Part shown: positions 27,636-35,531 of the stretch, piece by piece | Layout: each line of letters opens with the position of its first letter | Numbering within the stretch: the stretch's first letter is position 1 | Source of the DNA: Gaetbulibacter_A sp043876815 | Lineage (GTDB): Bacteria; Bacteroidota; Bacteroidia; Flavobacteriales; Flavobacteriaceae | Length of the DNA: 64,000 nucleotides | Assembly: GCF_043876815.1 (NCBI RefSeq) | Contig: NZ_JBAWKA010000001.1 | Location: 62,001 to 126,000, forward strand | Direction of reading: 5' to 3' | Notes under the pieces: model-generated | Databases searched by the model: none | What the model was told of the DNA's origin: nothing | Seen by the model: the letters and a program-made list of their open reading frames with translations, nothing else | Position numbers and translations under genes: made by a program

Positions 27636-28127
27636 CTAGGTCTTAGTCTGTGTTGTTGAATTCCATATAGTATACGGATTTTTACTTAATTCTGAGTTGT
27701 AATATTTTGGATTGCCAGTCACTTCCTCCCCCAACCAAGATGGTTTTTCAAAAGATTCATCCACGTGGTTCAATTCTATTTCAGCTAAAACAAGGCCTGC
27801 GTTGGCATTAAAAAATTCGTCGATCTCAAAAATATGATTTCCGAACTTTACCTCATAGCGCATTTTTTCGATGGGATTGGCTTCACAAAAGGTAATTAAA
27901 GCTTCGCCATCACTAAGCGGAATTTCTTTTTCCCATTCAAAACGTTGCAAACCATCTTCAGATGTTGGTCCTTTTACGGTTATAAAGGCACTTTTACCTT
28001 TGATTCGAATGCGCACCGTTCGGTCTTTGTAGCTGTTTAAATAGCCCTGCTGAATTTTTGTATATTGAAAGGCCTCTGTTTTGAAGGCTTCCGAGGTCAC
28101 TAAAAATTTCCGCTCAATTTCGATCAT
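27636..28127 (-). CDS. CYTH domain protein (triphosphate tunnel metalloenzyme)
   Basis: In this 163-residue single-domain CYTH protein the signature E-x-E-x-K is at the very N-terminus (MIEIERKFLV). Basic strands follow (YKDRTVRIRIKGKSAFITVKG), then the acidic FEIDEFF and LVLAEIELN strands that line the tunnel. Family members hydrolyse inorganic triphosphate or other triphosphates, and the bacterial substrate cannot be predicted from sequence. It is the first gene of a three-gene unit (CYTH, YciI-like lipoprotein, EEP) and is divergent from dinB. Confidence 0.9.
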   Translation of the reverse strand: MIEIERKFLVTSEAFKTEAFQYTKIQQGYLNSYKDRTVRIRIKGKSAFITVKGPTSEDGLQRFEWEKEIPLSDGEALITFCEANPIEKMRYEVKFGNHIFEIDEFFNANAGLVLAEIELNHVDESFEKPSWLGEEVTGNPKYYNSELSKNPYTIWNSTTQTKT

Positions 28128-28190
28128 AATTGATTTTCTTTTGGCTGGTTATGCGTCATAACAAAGCCAATTATTGTCTAAATTTACAGT

Positions 28191-29288
28191 ATGTCTGCCG
28201 ATTTACCAATAAGAAAAATTATTCATGTGGATATGGATGCGTTTTATGCCTCTGTAGAGCAAATGGATAACCCGGAACTAAAAGGGAAGCCTATTGCAGT
28301 TGGTGGCGGTGGAAAGCGTGGTGTGGTAAGTGCTGCGAGCTATGAAGCCCGGAAATTCGGAGTAAAAAGTGCGATGGCCGGAAATCTGGCAGCGCGCCTA
28401 TGTCCCGAACTTATTTTCGTAAAACCCCGGTTTGAACGTTATGGCGAGATTTCAAAACAGATCCGGCGAATTTTTTTTGAATATACTGATCTGGTAGAGC
28501 CGCTTTCTCTGGACGAGGCTTACTTGGATGTTACCGAAAATAAAAAAGGGAATCCCAGTGCTTCATTGATTGCTCAAGAGATCCGGGAGCGTATTTTGAA
28601 AGAGGTGGGATTAACGGCTTCGGCTGGAATTTCGATCAATAAATTTATTGCTAAGGTAGCCAGCGATTATAATAAACCTAACGGACAGAAGACGGTAAAC
28701 CCTGAAGAGGTTTTAGAGTTTTTGGAAGCCCTGGATATTCGGAAATTTTATGGTGTTGGAAAGGTAACAGCTGAAAAGATGTATCAGCTTGGAATTTTTA
28801 CCGGAAAGGATCTGAAACAACGAACATTGGAATTTCTGGAGGATCACTTTGGAAAATCTGGAGCTTATTACTACGATGTGGTTCGTGGGATTCACACCAG
28901 CGAGGTAAAGCCTAACAGGATTAGAAAAAGTTTGGCTGCCGAGCGTACGTTTAGTGAAAACTTATCGAGTGAGGTGTTTATGTTGGAAAAACTCGAGCAC
29001 ATTGCTGAAGAAGTAGCGCGACGTTTGGCCAAAAGTAAGGTAAGCGGTAAAACGGTTACTTTAAAAATTAAGTATAGCGATTTTACCTTGCAGACGCGTA
29101 GCAAAACCCTTCCATATTTTATAAGTGAAAAAGCCTTGATCATGGAGACGGCGAAAAACCTTTTATATCAGGAGACTTTACAAAACTCGGTACGCTTATT
29201 AGGGATCTCCTTATCGAACTTGAATACGGAAGCCGAGAAAAAACCGGAGGCTAAAGCAGTAAGTGTTCAGCTGAAAATTGAATTCTGA
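28191..29288 (+). CDS. dinB: DNA polymerase IV (Y family)
   Basis: This 365-residue translesion polymerase has the catalytic carboxylates in the expected blocks: IIHVDMDAFYASVEQMDNP at the N-terminus and LSLDEAYLDVTE around residue 105. Further blocks are TASAGISINKFIAKVASDYNKPNG, the HhH region FYGVGKVTAEKMYQLGI and a little-finger domain (SSEVFMLEKLEHIAEEVARRL). There is no recognisable C-terminal beta-clamp QLxLF motif of standard form. The protein ends SVQLKIEF, which may serve. A structured repeat element follows its stop codon immediately. Confidence 0.95.
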   Translation: MSADLPIRKIIHVDMDAFYASVEQMDNPELKGKPIAVGGGGKRGVVSAASYEARKFGVKSAMAGNLAARLCPELIFVKPRFERYGEISKQIRRIFFEYTDLVEPLSLDEAYLDVTENKKGNPSASLIAQEIRERILKEVGLTASAGISINKFIAKVASDYNKPNGQKTVNPEEVLEFLEALDIRKFYGVGKVTAEKMYQLGIFTGKDLKQRTLEFLEDHFGKSGAYYYDVVRGIHTSEVKPNRIRKSLAAERTFSENLSSEVFMLEKLEHIAEEVARRLAKSKVSGKTVTLKIKYSDFTLQTRSKTLPYFISEKALIMETAKNLLYQETLQNSVRLLGISLSNLNTEAEKKPEAKAVSVQLKIEF

Positions 29289-29289
29289 A

Positions 29290-29368
29290 GCCGCGTTAGC
29301 GATTGGAGCAAACTACCGTGTAGCACGGAAAGCGCGACTCCCGCCTGAGGCGGGAGTAACGCCCAAAA
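29290..29368. repeat. GC-rich structured intergenic element, copy 1 (REP-like)
   Basis: This compact GC-rich element directly follows the dinB stop. It begins CCGCGTTAGCGATTGGAGC and ends AACGCCCAAAA. GCGTTA near the left end can pair with TAACGC near the right end. Inside are a perfect 8-bp hairpin (CTCCCGCC 29338-29345, loop TGA, GGCGGGAG 29349-29356) and a smaller CCGTG/CACGG hairpin. It shares both ends with the element at 34681-34773, so it is one of a dispersed family. Confidence 0.7.
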
Positions 29369-29377
29369 TATTTTTAT

Positions 29378-30823
29378 TTAATGGAGTTTTCCTGTTGTGA
29401 TTTCGGTAACACGAAGCGTGTTTACCATACCTTTTTCTTGAATTGGCATAGCAGCGAGACTGATAACCATATCGCCCTCCTCGAGGTACCCTTGTTTACA
29501 GGCAATGGCATTAACATCTTCTATGGTTTCGTCGGTACTAACGAAGCGGTCGTAATAGAAAGCACGTACGCCCCAAAGCAGACTTAATCTGGTGAGTATA
29601 CGTTTGTTTGAAGTGAATACCAATATGTGACACGATGGGCGCCAGGCTGAAATCTGAAATGCAGTATAGCCACTGTTGGTAAGGGTTGCGATGGCCTTAG
29701 CATCGATCTCGTTTGCCATATTTGCCGCGTGGTAACAAATGGACTTTGTTATGTAGCGATTTGTGCGGATGTGTGGCGGTAATTGTGGCACTTTTATAAG
29801 GCTAGAATCTTCAACTTTTTTGAGGATATCGGCCATTTGTTTGATCACTTCCACCGGATATTTTCCAACGGAGGTCTCGCCGGAAAGCATTACGGCATCG
29901 GCACCATCCATTACGGAATTAGCAACGTCGTTTACCTCGGCGCGCGTTGGTGTTAGACTGGAGATCATGGTTTCCATCATTTGGGTGGCAATGATCACAG
30001 GGATACGGGCTTTTTTAGCACGTAACACCAATTGCTTTTGGATAAGTGGCACTTCTTCTGCCGGAACTTCAACCCCAAGATCACCACGAGCTACCATGAT
30101 CCCGTCGCAATGTGTTACGATCTTATCGATATTCTCAACACCTTCGGGTTTTTCAATTTTAGCAATGATCGGAATTTTATGATCACAGTGTTTATTTATG
30201 AGGTCGCGTAACTGCATGAGATCTTCAGCATGACGTACGAAGGACAAAGCAATCCAATCAACATCCTGTTTGATCGCAAATTCAGCATCTTCGATATCTT
30301 TTTCTGTAAGTGCCGGTTGTGAGATATTAGTATTTGGCAGGTTTACCCCTTTTTTAGATTTTAAAGGTCCCCCTTGAATAACTTTAGTTTTTACCTCAGA
30401 TTTTTTATCTGAAGATATCACTTCAAAAATTAATTTTCCGTCGTCTAAAAGGATGCGTTCTCCGGGTTTACAGTCTTGTGGAAACCGATCGTAGGTCATA
30501 TAAACACGCTCCTTGGTGCCTTCGAAGCGTTCGCCGGTAGCGAAAATAATTTCATCGCCGGGATTTACAACAACTTCTTCTTTCATGACACCTACACGTA
30601 ACTTTGGGCCCTGCAGGTCGGCGAGAATGGCAGCGGTAAATCCGAACTCTTCATTCAGTTCCCGAATCATTTTAATACGCTCTGACACATCGTTGTAATC
30701 GGCGTGAGAAAAATTAATTCGAAATACATTAACGCCAGCGTCAAGCATACCCTTAAGCACTTCTTTAGTGCTGGTGGCGGGTCCGAGAGTGGCTACTATT
30801 TTGGTCTTTTTTCTTTTTGGCAT
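29378..30823 (-). CDS. pyk: Pyruvate kinase
   Basis: This 481-residue glycolytic enzyme converts phosphoenolpyruvate and ADP to pyruvate and ATP. Conserved blocks are KIVATLGPATSTKEVL, VFRINFSHADYNDV, PIIAKIEKPEGVENID with the catalytic lysine, VARGDLGVEVPAEEVPLIQK, and ATQMMETMISSLTPTRAEVNDVAN. The C-terminal regulatory domain is present. Its ATG overlaps the stop of the IPExxxVDY gene by one base, so translation is coupled. It is the last gene of the acpP-fabF-rnc cluster. Confidence 0.97.
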   Translation of the reverse strand: MPKRKKTKIVATLGPATSTKEVLKGMLDAGVNVFRINFSHADYNDVSERIKMIRELNEEFGFTAAILADLQGPKLRVGVMKEEVVVNPGDEIIFATGERFEGTKERVYMTYDRFPQDCKPGERILLDDGKLIFEVISSDKKSEVKTKVIQGGPLKSKKGVNLPNTNISQPALTEKDIEDAEFAIKQDVDWIALSFVRHAEDLMQLRDLINKHCDHKIPIIAKIEKPEGVENIDKIVTHCDGIMVARGDLGVEVPAEEVPLIQKQLVLRAKKARIPVIIATQMMETMISSLTPTRAEVNDVANSVMDGADAVMLSGETSVGKYPVEVIKQMADILKKVEDSSLIKVPQLPPHIRTNRYITKSICYHAANMANEIDAKAIATLTNSGYTAFQISAWRPSCHILVFTSNKRILTRLSLLWGVRAFYYDRFVSTDETIEDVNAIACKQGYLEEGDMVISLAAMPIQEKGMVNTLRVTEITTGKLH

Positions 30824-31305
30824 CAGTTGAAAATTAGATTGTCTTTCGATTTGATGGTACTGCTGTTTACACTGTAAGCTGTTACAATTTGAGGGATACT
30901 TAAAATTTGATTCAAAATATATTTTTCTTTACTAAAATGAAATTCGTTCTCAATTTTTAAAAGGTAATTCACCTTCTTGTATTCCGGCAGTAAAAACGCT
31001 GTTTTTGTAATGGTGTCCTGGGTGTTAAACAGGGAATTCTGATCCTTGTTTTGAAGGCTTTCTACCTTGCATATATTGGAAACCAAATTCCAGTTTACGC
31101 GTTGTTTGGTATCGTCCCATGCAAAAATTGGATAGTGCGATCGTCCATTAAAATCGATATCAGTTGGTTTTCGTTTTAAATGTATATTTAATTTTTTGTT
31201 CAATAAATAGGCTACACGGAAATCTTCTAAAGAGCAATGGATGGCTAGTAAAGTGTATGACACTTCATCAAAAACATCATCCAAATCAAGCTTATGTATC
31301 GCCAT
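30823..31305 (-). CDS. IPExxxVDY family protein
   Basis: This 160-residue protein carries the motif that names the family in slightly altered form: FLLPEYKKVNYLLKIE (LPE-YKK-VNY). The N-terminus HKLDLDDVFDEVSYTLLAIHCSLEDFRVAYLLN and position between rnc and pyk are also characteristic of this Bacteroidota-restricted family. Function is unknown. The constant coupling to pyruvate kinase (here a TGATG overlap) suggests a related role, which is inference. Confidence 0.88.
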   Translation of the reverse strand: MAIHKLDLDDVFDEVSYTLLAIHCSLEDFRVAYLLNKKLNIHLKRKPTDIDFNGRSHYPIFAWDDTKQRVNWNLVSNICKVESLQNKDQNSLFNTQDTITKTAFLLPEYKKVNYLLKIENEFHFSKEKYILNQILSIPQIVTAYSVNSSTIKSKDNLIFN

Positions 31306-31419
31306 AACTTATTTTAACGCTGTAAATATAATATTTCTGCGGCTTACTCAAGATAACTTTTGTGTAATCTTGACACTTTGATGTACTAAAACGTTGTAGT
31401 TAATATTGTAAAAAAAACA

Positions 31420-32160
31420 TCAAAGCATCTTCGAGATTTTATTCTGGAAGGCGAAAAAAGCACGTTTTGAGGCTTTTTCTTCTGCTTTTTTCTTTGAAGT
31501 GGCCCGGGCTTTGGCAATTACTTTGCCGTCGATAGAGAGTTTTACTGAAAAATGACGAACTTCATCGTTACCGGTATCTTCATAAACATTATAGTCGAAG
31601 GTTTTCTTTTCTTTCTGGCACCATTCGATTAGTAAACTTTTATAACTTATTACCCTGCCCTCCAGGGTTTCTATGTCGACATACGGAATGATGACCCGCT
31701 TGTAAATGAACTTCTCACAATACTTATAGCCTCTGTCTAAAAAGATAGCACCCACCAAAGCTTCAAAAAGATTTCCATGAATATTGTCGCCAAACTGTCC
31801 GGCCGGAATTTTGCTTTTTACCATTGAGATAAGATCCAGATCTCTACCTAATTCGTTCAAATGTTCGCGGCTAACAACTTTCGAGCGCATCTTGGTAAGG
31901 TAACCTTCGTCGCCATCCGGAGCTTCTAAATAAAGGTGTGATGCGATCACAGCACTAAGCATAGCATCTCCTAAAAACTCCAAGCGTTCATAATTAATAG
32001 CATTTCCGGTTGCGTCCTTAAGGTTCATCGACCTGTGTGTAAAAGCCTTATCGTAGAACTTTAGGGATCTTGGTTTAAAGCCGAGAATATTACGCAAGGT
32101 CATAAAAAAATTCCCGTTACGTTTGGAACGGGAATTTAATATGTTTCGAATGCTTTTCAT
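31420..32160 (-). CDS. rnc: Ribonuclease III
   Basis: This 246-residue double-strand RNA endonuclease has the signature helix NYERLEFLGDAMLSAV (residues 57-71) with the metal-binding acidic residues, a second acidic patch in GNLFEALVGAIFLDRGY, and a C-terminal dsRNA-binding domain (SYKSLLIEWCQKEKKTFDYNVY to ATSKKKAEEKASKRAFFAF). It lies 97 nt after the fabF stop and 114 nt before the IPExxxVDY gene. The acpP-fabF-rnc order is a widely conserved cluster. Confidence 0.96.
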   Translation of the reverse strand: MKSIRNILNSRSKRNGNFFMTLRNILGFKPRSLKFYDKAFTHRSMNLKDATGNAINYERLEFLGDAMLSAVIASHLYLEAPDGDEGYLTKMRSKVVSREHLNELGRDLDLISMVKSKIPAGQFGDNIHGNLFEALVGAIFLDRGYKYCEKFIYKRVIIPYVDIETLEGRVISYKSLLIEWCQKEKKTFDYNVYEDTGNDEVRHFSVKLSIDGKVIAKARATSKKKAEEKASKRAFFAFQNKISKML

Positions 32161-32257
32161 CTGAGGGTAAATGTATTAATTTAATGTCAGATGGTTGTGA
32201 CCAGGGGTAACTTTCATGAAAAACAAAATGTTATAATTTGGTTTTAAGCATTACGAG

Positions 32258-33508
32258 TTAATCCATTTTTTTAAATAACACACAAGCATTGTGACCACCA
32301 AAACCAAAGGTATTACTCATGGCTACATTCACGTTGCGCTTTTGTGCTTTGTTTAAGGTTAAATTTAATTCTGGATCAATGTTTTCATCTTGGGTCGTGT
32401 GGTTTATGGTTGGTGGAACAATGCCATTTTCCATAGCCAAAATCACCGAGATGGCCTCAATAGCTCCGGCAGCACCAAGGAGGTGACCGGTCATTGATTT
32501 TGTTGAATTAATATTTATGTTCTTAGCATGACTTCCAAAAACCTCTGAAATAGCCTTAAGCTCAGCAACGTCACCAAGAGGTGTAGATGTTCCATGTGTA
32601 TTAATGTGGTCGACATCTTCGGGCTTTAAGCCGGCATTTTCCAAACAGTTTTTCATCACGGCAATAACGCCGATGCCATCCGGGTGTGGTGCTGTCATAT
32701 GGTAAGCATCAGAAGATAGACCACCTCCTAAAAACTCAGCATAGATTTTTGCACCGCGTGCTTTGGCATGTTCATACTCTTCCAGAATCAGTGCTCCGGC
32801 TCCTTCACCTAAAACAAATCCGTCGCGTGTCGCATCAAAAGGACGCGAAGCCGTTTCCGGACTTTCGTTTCGGGTAGAGAGGGCATGCATGGCATTAAAT
32901 CCACCCATACCGGCAATGGTTACTGCGGCCTCACTTCCACCGGTAACTACCACGTCGCAATGTCCTAAACGAATAGTGTTTAGCGCGTCGAACATAGCAT
33001 TGGCAGAAGATGCACAGGCAGAGACTGTCGTGTAATTTGGTCCCATAAAACCGTGTTTTATGGAAATGTTTGCTGGTGCAATATCAGCAATCATTTTAGG
33101 AATAAAGAACGGGTTGAATCGTGGTGTTCCATCGCCTGCGGCGAAGTTTAGAACTTCATCCTGAAAGGTTTCAAGACCTCCGATTCCGGCACCCCATATA
33201 ACACCAACACGCATCTTATTTACTCCGTCAAGGTTTAGTTTGGCATCTGCAATTGCTTCATCAGAAGCAACCATAGCATACTGCGCAAACTTATCCATTT
33301 TACGGGCTTCCTTACGATCGAGGAAATCAGTTGCGTTAAAGTTTTTCAGTTCGCAAGCGAACTTGGTTTTAAACTTTTCGGTATCATAATATGTTATAGG
33401 CGCAGCACCACTTTTACCACTAATCAGGCCTTCCCAATATTCTTCTTTGGTATTGCCAATTGGTGTTAAAGCCCCTAATCCTGTGACTACAACTCGCTTT
33501 AATTCCAT
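32258..33508 (-). CDS. fabF: Beta-ketoacyl-ACP synthase II
   Basis: This 416-residue condensing enzyme elongates fatty acids by joining malonyl-ACP to acyl-ACP. The Cys-His-His active site can be read as C165 (TVSACASSANAMFDA), NTHGTSTPLGD and STKSMTGHLLGAAGAIEA. The C-terminal GFGGHNACVLFK is intact. It starts 18 nt after the acpP stop, so enzyme and carrier are co-transcribed. Confidence 0.97.
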   Translation of the reverse strand: MELKRVVVTGLGALTPIGNTKEEYWEGLISGKSGAAPITYYDTEKFKTKFACELKNFNATDFLDRKEARKMDKFAQYAMVASDEAIADAKLNLDGVNKMRVGVIWGAGIGGLETFQDEVLNFAAGDGTPRFNPFFIPKMIADIAPANISIKHGFMGPNYTTVSACASSANAMFDALNTIRLGHCDVVVTGGSEAAVTIAGMGGFNAMHALSTRNESPETASRPFDATRDGFVLGEGAGALILEEYEHAKARGAKIYAEFLGGGLSSDAYHMTAPHPDGIGVIAVMKNCLENAGLKPEDVDHINTHGTSTPLGDVAELKAISEVFGSHAKNININSTKSMTGHLLGAAGAIEAISVILAMENGIVPPTINHTTQDENIDPELNLTLNKAQKRNVNVAMSNTFGFGGHNACVLFKKMD

Positions 33509-33526
33509 AAAGTGCTTGTGCTTTTC

Positions 33527-33760
33527 TTATTTTGCTTCTTCTATATAAGATATAGCTTGACCAACTGTTGCGATGTTTTCAGCTTGATCGTCTGGAATTT
33601 GAATATCGAATTCTTTTTCGAATTCCATAATTAATTCTACAGTGTCTAAAGAGTCTGCTCCTAGATCGTTAGTGAAGCTTGCTTCAGCTACAACTTCGTT
33701 TTCGTCAACACCTAATTTGTCTACGATAATCGCTTTTACTCTTGATGCAATGTCTGACAT
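33527..33760 (-). CDS. acpP: Acyl carrier protein
   Basis: This 77-residue acidic protein carries growing acyl chains on a 4'-phosphopantetheine arm. The attachment serine is S37 in DLGADSLDTVELIMEFE, and the length and helix pattern are standard. It is the promoter-proximal gene of the acpP-fabF-rnc-IPExxxVDY-pyk cluster. A good flavobacterial promoter precedes it (33792-33820). Confidence 0.98.
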   Translation of the reverse strand: MSDIASRVKAIIVDKLGVDENEVVAEASFTNDLGADSLDTVELIMEFEKEFDIQIPDDQAENIATVGQAISYIEEAK

Positions 33761-33791
33761 AATCTTTTAATTTAAGGTTTTAATTAGTTGG

Positions 33792-33820
33792 CAAAAATAA
33801 AAAACTTTATTTTAAAACAA
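33792..33820 (-). promoter_or_regulatory. Promoter of the acpP-fabF-rnc cluster
   Basis: On the minus strand a TTG (33820-33818) is followed after 18 nt by TATTTTTG (33799-33792). This matches the Bacteroidota -33/-7 consensus (TTTG, then TAnnTTTG). It predicts a transcript start about 25 nt before the acpP ATG. Confidence 0.6.
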
Positions 33821-33874
33821 CGGAATAGTTAAGAAATGTGTTTGTAATTTACTAAAATTACTTTTAAGTATTTC

Positions 33875-33882
33875 TAATTTTG
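33875..33882 (+). promoter_or_regulatory. Candidate -7 box upstream of purN
   Basis: TAATTTTG is a full match to TAnnTTTG, but no well-spaced TTTG lies upstream. It would give a leader of about 130 nt containing the hairpin at 33940-33959. Confidence 0.35.
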
Positions 33883-33939
33883 CCTGTAATTGTTAATAAT
33901 TATTCTTTTTTTTGTTTGATTATTATGAAAAAGTAAGAC

Positions 33940-33959
33940 GCTTTCATCAAAATGAAAGC
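33940..33959 (+). other. Hairpin in the purN leader
   Basis: GCTTTCAT and ATGAAAGC form a perfect 8-bp stem with a 4-nt loop CAAA, about 60 nt before the purN start. The CTTTCAATTTC that follows is not a proper U-tract, so it is not a clear terminator. Its function is unknown. Confidence 0.4.
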
Positions 33960-34017
33960 CTTTCAATTTCAAGTTTTAAAAACAGCACAAAAGAACTAAA
34001 AAATACCTAAACTACAA

Positions 34018-34584
34018 ATGAAACGCATTGTTGTTTTTGCTTCGGGAGGTGGCACCAACGCTGAGAATTTGATCCGCTATTTTAACGGGAAACCAAACGC
34101 CCGGGTGGTTCAAGTACTTAGCAATAATCCTCAGGCCAAAGTGCTGGATCGGGCCAAGGCATTGGAGGTGAGCGCTGTATCATTTAATAGGGTAGCTTTC
34201 AGTAATACGGACGATGTCCTTAATATACTGAAAGCGATAAAACCGGACCTGATTGTTCTGGCAGGCTTCTTATGGAAGATTCCAGAAAATATTATAAAAA
34301 CTTTCCCGAATAAACTGGTGAATATTCATCCGGCTTTATTACCAAAGTATGGCGGTAAAGGGATGTACGGGATGCATGTTCATGAGGCCGTGGTTGCGAA
34401 TAAAGAGAAGGAGACAGGGATCACTATTCATTATGTTAATGAGCATTATGATGAAGGCGCCGTGATATTTCAGGCGAAATGTGACGTTCTGCCTTCTGAT
34501 TCGGCGGATGATGTTGCTGCAAAAATCCATGAGTTGGAGATGGAACATTTTCCGAAAGTGGTAGAAGGTTTGTTAAAGGAATAA
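34018..34584 (+). CDS. purN: Phosphoribosylglycinamide formyltransferase
   Basis: This 188-residue enzyme uses 10-formyl-tetrahydrofolate to formylate GAR in purine biosynthesis. Motifs are FASGGGTNAENLIRYF (phosphate loop), LAGFLWKIPENII, the catalytic region VNIHPALLPKYGGKGMYG with the conserved Asn-His, and HYVNEHYDEGAVIFQ with the essential aspartate. It is monocistronic as far as I can see and is followed by repeat DNA. An enlarged PurF-type gene lies 2 kb downstream on the same strand. Confidence 0.96.
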   Translation: MKRIVVFASGGGTNAENLIRYFNGKPNARVVQVLSNNPQAKVLDRAKALEVSAVSFNRVAFSNTDDVLNILKAIKPDLIVLAGFLWKIPENIIKTFPNKLVNIHPALLPKYGGKGMYGMHVHEAVVANKEKETGITIHYVNEHYDEGAVIFQAKCDVLPSDSADDVAAKIHELEMEHFPKVVEGLLKE

Positions 34585-34591
34585 TTTTTAT

Positions 34592-34666
34592 GAGATTCTT
34601 CGCTGGCGCTCTGAATGACTTTGTAAACTGCGAGTGAGAGATTGCTTCGCTTTGCATGCAATGACG
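34592..34666. repeat. Two tandem related repeat units of the CGTCATTGC...GAAGCAATCTC type
   Basis: On the minus strand GTCATTGCATGCAAAGCGAAG runs into CAATCTC (unit 34638-34666). It is followed after 18 nt by GTCATTCAGAGCGCCAGCGAAG and AATCTC (unit 34592-34619). The two units share the GTCATT start, the GCGAAG centre and the AATCTC end. Similar short units are dispersed in intergenic DNA of many bacteria. They lie between purN and rnhA, directly next to the second REP-like element. Confidence 0.65.
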
Positions 34667-34680
34667 GCATGTGGCAAGTA

Positions 34681-34773
34681 CGCCCGCGTTAGGGATAGTA
34701 GTGGAAAGCCCACAGCGAGGTACGAGCGCGGACTTGGAGCGAATAGCCCGACCCGCAGGGGAACGCCCAAAAG
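34681..34773. repeat. GC-rich structured intergenic element, copy 2 (REP-like)
   Basis: This element starts CCCGCGTTAGGGATAGTAGTG and ends GGGGAACGCCCAAAAG. It shares with the copy at 29290-29368 the left end (CCGCGTTAG-GAT), the late CGACCCGC/CGACTCCCGC segment and the right end AACGCCCAAAA. GCGTT and AACGC at the two ends can pair. It stops about 35 nt before the rnhA start codon. Confidence 0.7.
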
Positions 34774-34808
34774 ATAAGCGAAATTTTAATTGACAAATAG
34801 TAAGACGG

Positions 34809-35450
34809 TTGAGTAAAAAAAAACAAAAATATTATACGGTTTGGAAAGGGCATCACACCGGTGTTTTTGAAAGTTGGGACGATTGTAAAGCGCAAATTAA
34901 GGACTTTCAAGGAGCTCAATACAAGGCATTCCCGAGTTTTGAAGCTGCTAAAAAAGCTTTGAAAGGGAATTACAAGGATTATGTAGGTAAAAATAAGACC
35001 TTCGCAAGTGCTCTTACTGAAGCGCAACTGAAAAAAATAGGACAGCCCAATTTGAATTCTATTTGTGTAGATGCCGCATCTAGCGGAAATCCCGGAAAAA
35101 TGGAGTATCGCGGGGTAGATACGAAAACCAAAAAACAATTGTTCATTCAAGGGCCGTTTGAAGAAGGCACTAATAATATTGGGGAATTTCTGGCCATTGT
35201 TCATGGTTTGGCCTTATTAAAAAAGAAACAAAGCAACCGGATTATTTATACCGATTCGAAAACGGCCATCAGCTGGGTGAAGAAAAAAAATTGCAATACC
35301 AAACTACCGCGTAACAATAAGAATAAAACACTTTTCGAACTCGTAGACCGCGCCGTGGATTGGTTAAAAAATAATACCTACACAACCACTATTGTAAAAT
35401 GGGAAACCAAAGCCTGGGGTGAAATTCCTGCTGATTTTGGACGTAAGTAA
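34809..35450 (+). CDS. rnhA: Ribonuclease HI with N-terminal viroplasmin domain
   Basis: This 213-residue protein has a viroplasmin/hybrid-binding domain at residues 6-55 (KYYTVWKGHHTGVFESWDDCKAQ, then YKAFPSFEAAKKAL), which binds RNA/DNA hybrids. The RNase H catalytic domain carries D88 (ICVDAASSGNPG), E126 (NNIGEFLAIVHGL), D149 (IYTDSKTAI) and D209 (IPADFGRK). The start is TTG at 34809. The next in-frame ATG is about 98 codons in, and an in-frame stop lies at 34791, so a TTG start is required to include the first domain. It removes RNA from RNA/DNA hybrids. Confidence 0.92.
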   Translation: MSKKKQKYYTVWKGHHTGVFESWDDCKAQIKDFQGAQYKAFPSFEAAKKALKGNYKDYVGKNKTFASALTEAQLKKIGQPNLNSICVDAASSGNPGKMEYRGVDTKTKKQLFIQGPFEEGTNNIGEFLAIVHGLALLKKKQSNRIIYTDSKTAISWVKKKNCNTKLPRNNKNKTLFELVDRAVDWLKNNTYTTTIVKWETKAWGEIPADFGRK

Positions 35451-35500
35451 AGAAATCCTAAATCCGAAAAATATAGTTTTAATTAGCAGGTAAAAAGGCG

Positions 35501-35508
35501 TATATTTG
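35501..35508 (+). promoter_or_regulatory. -7 promoter box of the PfkB-family kinase gene
   Basis: TATATTTG exactly matches TAnnTTTG, with TTTT (35477-35480) about 20 nt upstream in the -33 position. It predicts a start site close to 35514 and a leader of about 18 nt. Confidence 0.6.
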
Positions 35509-35531
35509 CCACGAATTAGGAAACTTTTTTC

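Noticed and set aside
29290..29368. The GC-rich hairpin block after dinB read as a simple terminator
   Set aside because: The strong hairpin has no T run after it, and the same ends recur at 34681-34773, so a repeat element is a better description.
34339..35204. Several minus-strand open frames across purN and rnhA
   Set aside because: They are shadows of genes on the plus strand plus repeat DNA, with no recognisable protein features.
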